DNA of 33,782 nt from Lachnospiraceae bacterium (GTDB taxonomy: Bacteria > Bacillota > Clostridia > Lachnospirales > Lachnospiraceae): NCBI GenBank assembly GCA_024690885.1, contig JAILOI010000025.1, forward strand, positions 1 to 33,782. Direction: 5' to 3'. This document shows positions 33,052-33,782 of the stretch, piece after piece. How positions within the stretch are numbered: position 1 is the first letter of the stretch; each line of letters starts with the position of its first letter. A model generated the notes under the pieces. It saw only the letters and a list, made by a program, of their open reading frames with translations. It did not search any database and was not told the origin of the DNA. The translations under genes were made by a program, and so were the position numbers.

Positions 33052-33085
33052 AAAAAAGAGGTGATTCCATGATGGAATCACCTCT
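33052..33085 (-). terminator. Terminator of the penicillin-binding protein gene
   Basis: AGAGGTGATTCCAT (33057-33070) is perfectly complementary to 33072-33085. On the minus strand the hairpin is followed by TTTTTT. It lies 14 bases after the stop. Confidence 0.92.
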
Positions 33086-33098
33086 GTGCATTAGCAAT

Positions 33099-33782
33099 TT
33101 ATTCTGCCGGAGCAGGAGCCGGGAGAACCGGATCGGTTTCAGCGGAAGGCTGAGGAACCGGCTCAGTGAAGACATAGGCGCCGCCGCCACCATGGGCAGG
33201 ACAGGTCGTCGCTAGCTTCTCGGTTGTAATCAAGTATGGCTCATCGTCGGTTCCGGCGCTGCCGCCAATGATGTAAACCGTCGAGATGGCTGGGCAACCC
33301 GGGCTGGCCGGCATACCGGTCTCGGAACATACATTGATGCGGGTGTGATGATCACAGGTTTCAGTCGGCTGTGTACCCTGGGCGAAATACTCGGTATAAA
33401 CCATATTGCCACGAGGATCTGCATCGCAGATGCCTTCCAACGGAAGCTTACCGGACTTGCTGCAGACAGCAACCTGAACGATGCCATCCGGCTTCGGGAA
33501 GTCCTTGTATTCTAAGTTCTCATGAACACGGGTCATAACTGCTTTCCAAATCTTGTTGGTGTAGCCGGTGCTGCCCTGAATTGCATTATCATCGTAACCA
33601 CCCCAGATTACACCGGTGTAGTACGGAGTGAAGCCTGCGAAAACAGAATCACGGTTACCGGTGGTAGTACCGGTTTTACCGGAAACATACTGACCGGAGA
33701 CGTTGGCAGAACCACCGGTACCGGAGGTTACAACGTCGTGCATGGCATTGATAAGTAACCATGCGGTGGTTTCCTTGATGAC
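33099..33782 (-). CDS. Class A penicillin-binding protein, C-terminal part (cut by the window edge)
   Basis: The frame is open to base 33782, so the gene begins outside the window; 227 residues are seen. The start of the visible part, TTAWLLINAMHDVVTSGTG, and the KTGT box in VSGKTGTTTGNRDSVFAGFTPYYTGVIWGGYDD are the end of the transpeptidase domain that cross-links peptidoglycan. A Cys-containing extracellular tail follows (CSKSGKLPLEGICD, CDHHTRINVCSETGMPASPGCP) and then a Pro/Ala/Glu-rich end. This layout is usual for PBP1a-type enzymes of Clostridia. The catalytic Ser and the transglycosylase domain are beyond the window. Confidence 0.92.
   Translation of the reverse strand, partial: VIKETTAWLLINAMHDVVTSGTGGSANVSGQYVSGKTGTTTGNRDSVFAGFTPYYTGVIWGGYDDNAIQGSTGYTNKIWKAVMTRVHENLEYKDFPKPDGIVQVAVCSKSGKLPLEGICDADPRGNMVYTEYFAQGTQPTETCDHHTRINVCSETGMPASPGCPAISTVYIIGGSAGTDDEPYLITTEKLATTCPAHGGGGAYVFTEPVPQPSAETDPVLPAPAPAE

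Noticed and set aside
1-33782. CRISPR arrays, tRNA, rRNA, insertion sequences or prophage genes
   Set aside because: No regularly spaced repeats, tRNA-like cloverleaf, rRNA sequence, transposase or phage motif was seen on either strand by eye.

Overview
This window looks like a chromosomal segment of an anaerobic Clostridia bacterium, most likely Lachnospiraceae-like; I cannot fix the genus. The reasons are oxygen-independent metabolism (class III ribonucleotide reductase, class II aldolase, type III glutamine synthetase), Gram-positive regulation (HPr kinase with a Crh-like HPr, WhiA, RapZ/YvcJ), Shine-Dalgarno sites of AGGAGG type, and moderate G+C with AT-rich accessory patches. Nothing resembles a phage, insertion sequence, CRISPR array, rRNA or tRNA.

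Layout. 1-824 is an AT-rich accessory scar: a SUKH (SMI1/KNR4) immunity-type gene, a short GC-rich island and an apparent dead gene tail ending at a terminator. 864-3472 (minus strand) is a metal-resistance operon: CadC/SmtB-type repressor, free-standing HMA metallochaperone and P1B ATPase, with a clear promoter and operator. 3473-6565 is the anaerobic nrdD-nrdG unit with NrdR-box-like sites. 6646-8352 encodes a response regulator with degenerate GGDEF and apparently intact EAL domains. 8447-11578 is the de novo NAD operon nadA-nadB-nadC. 11615-14451 is a three-gene ABC importer of the TrpXYZ type.

14584-24836 is a long same-strand block in which I see no terminator: ftsH, uvrC, hprK, an M18 aminopeptidase, murB, rapZ, whiA, a Crh-like gene and a lipid kinase. 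It links envelope synthesis, division and carbon catabolite control; HprK and its probable serine-only substrate lie in the same block. 24846-28036 holds fba and glnN (carbon and nitrogen core metabolism). 28102-30693 is an AT-rich ABC-2 exporter, probably acquired. 30650-32933 is a divergent AraC-type regulator/galactokinase pair, and the right edge cuts a class A penicillin-binding protein on the minus strand.

I found no convincing new multi-gene system. The observations most worth following are the Crh-like protein with Glu in place of the catalytic His, the altered RapZ P-loop in the same operon, three hairpins placed inside operons (hma/cadA, nrdD/nrdG, fba/glnN), the NrdR-like boxes beside the metal-operon promoter, the GGDDF/EAL response regulator, and the GC-rich scar near the left edge.
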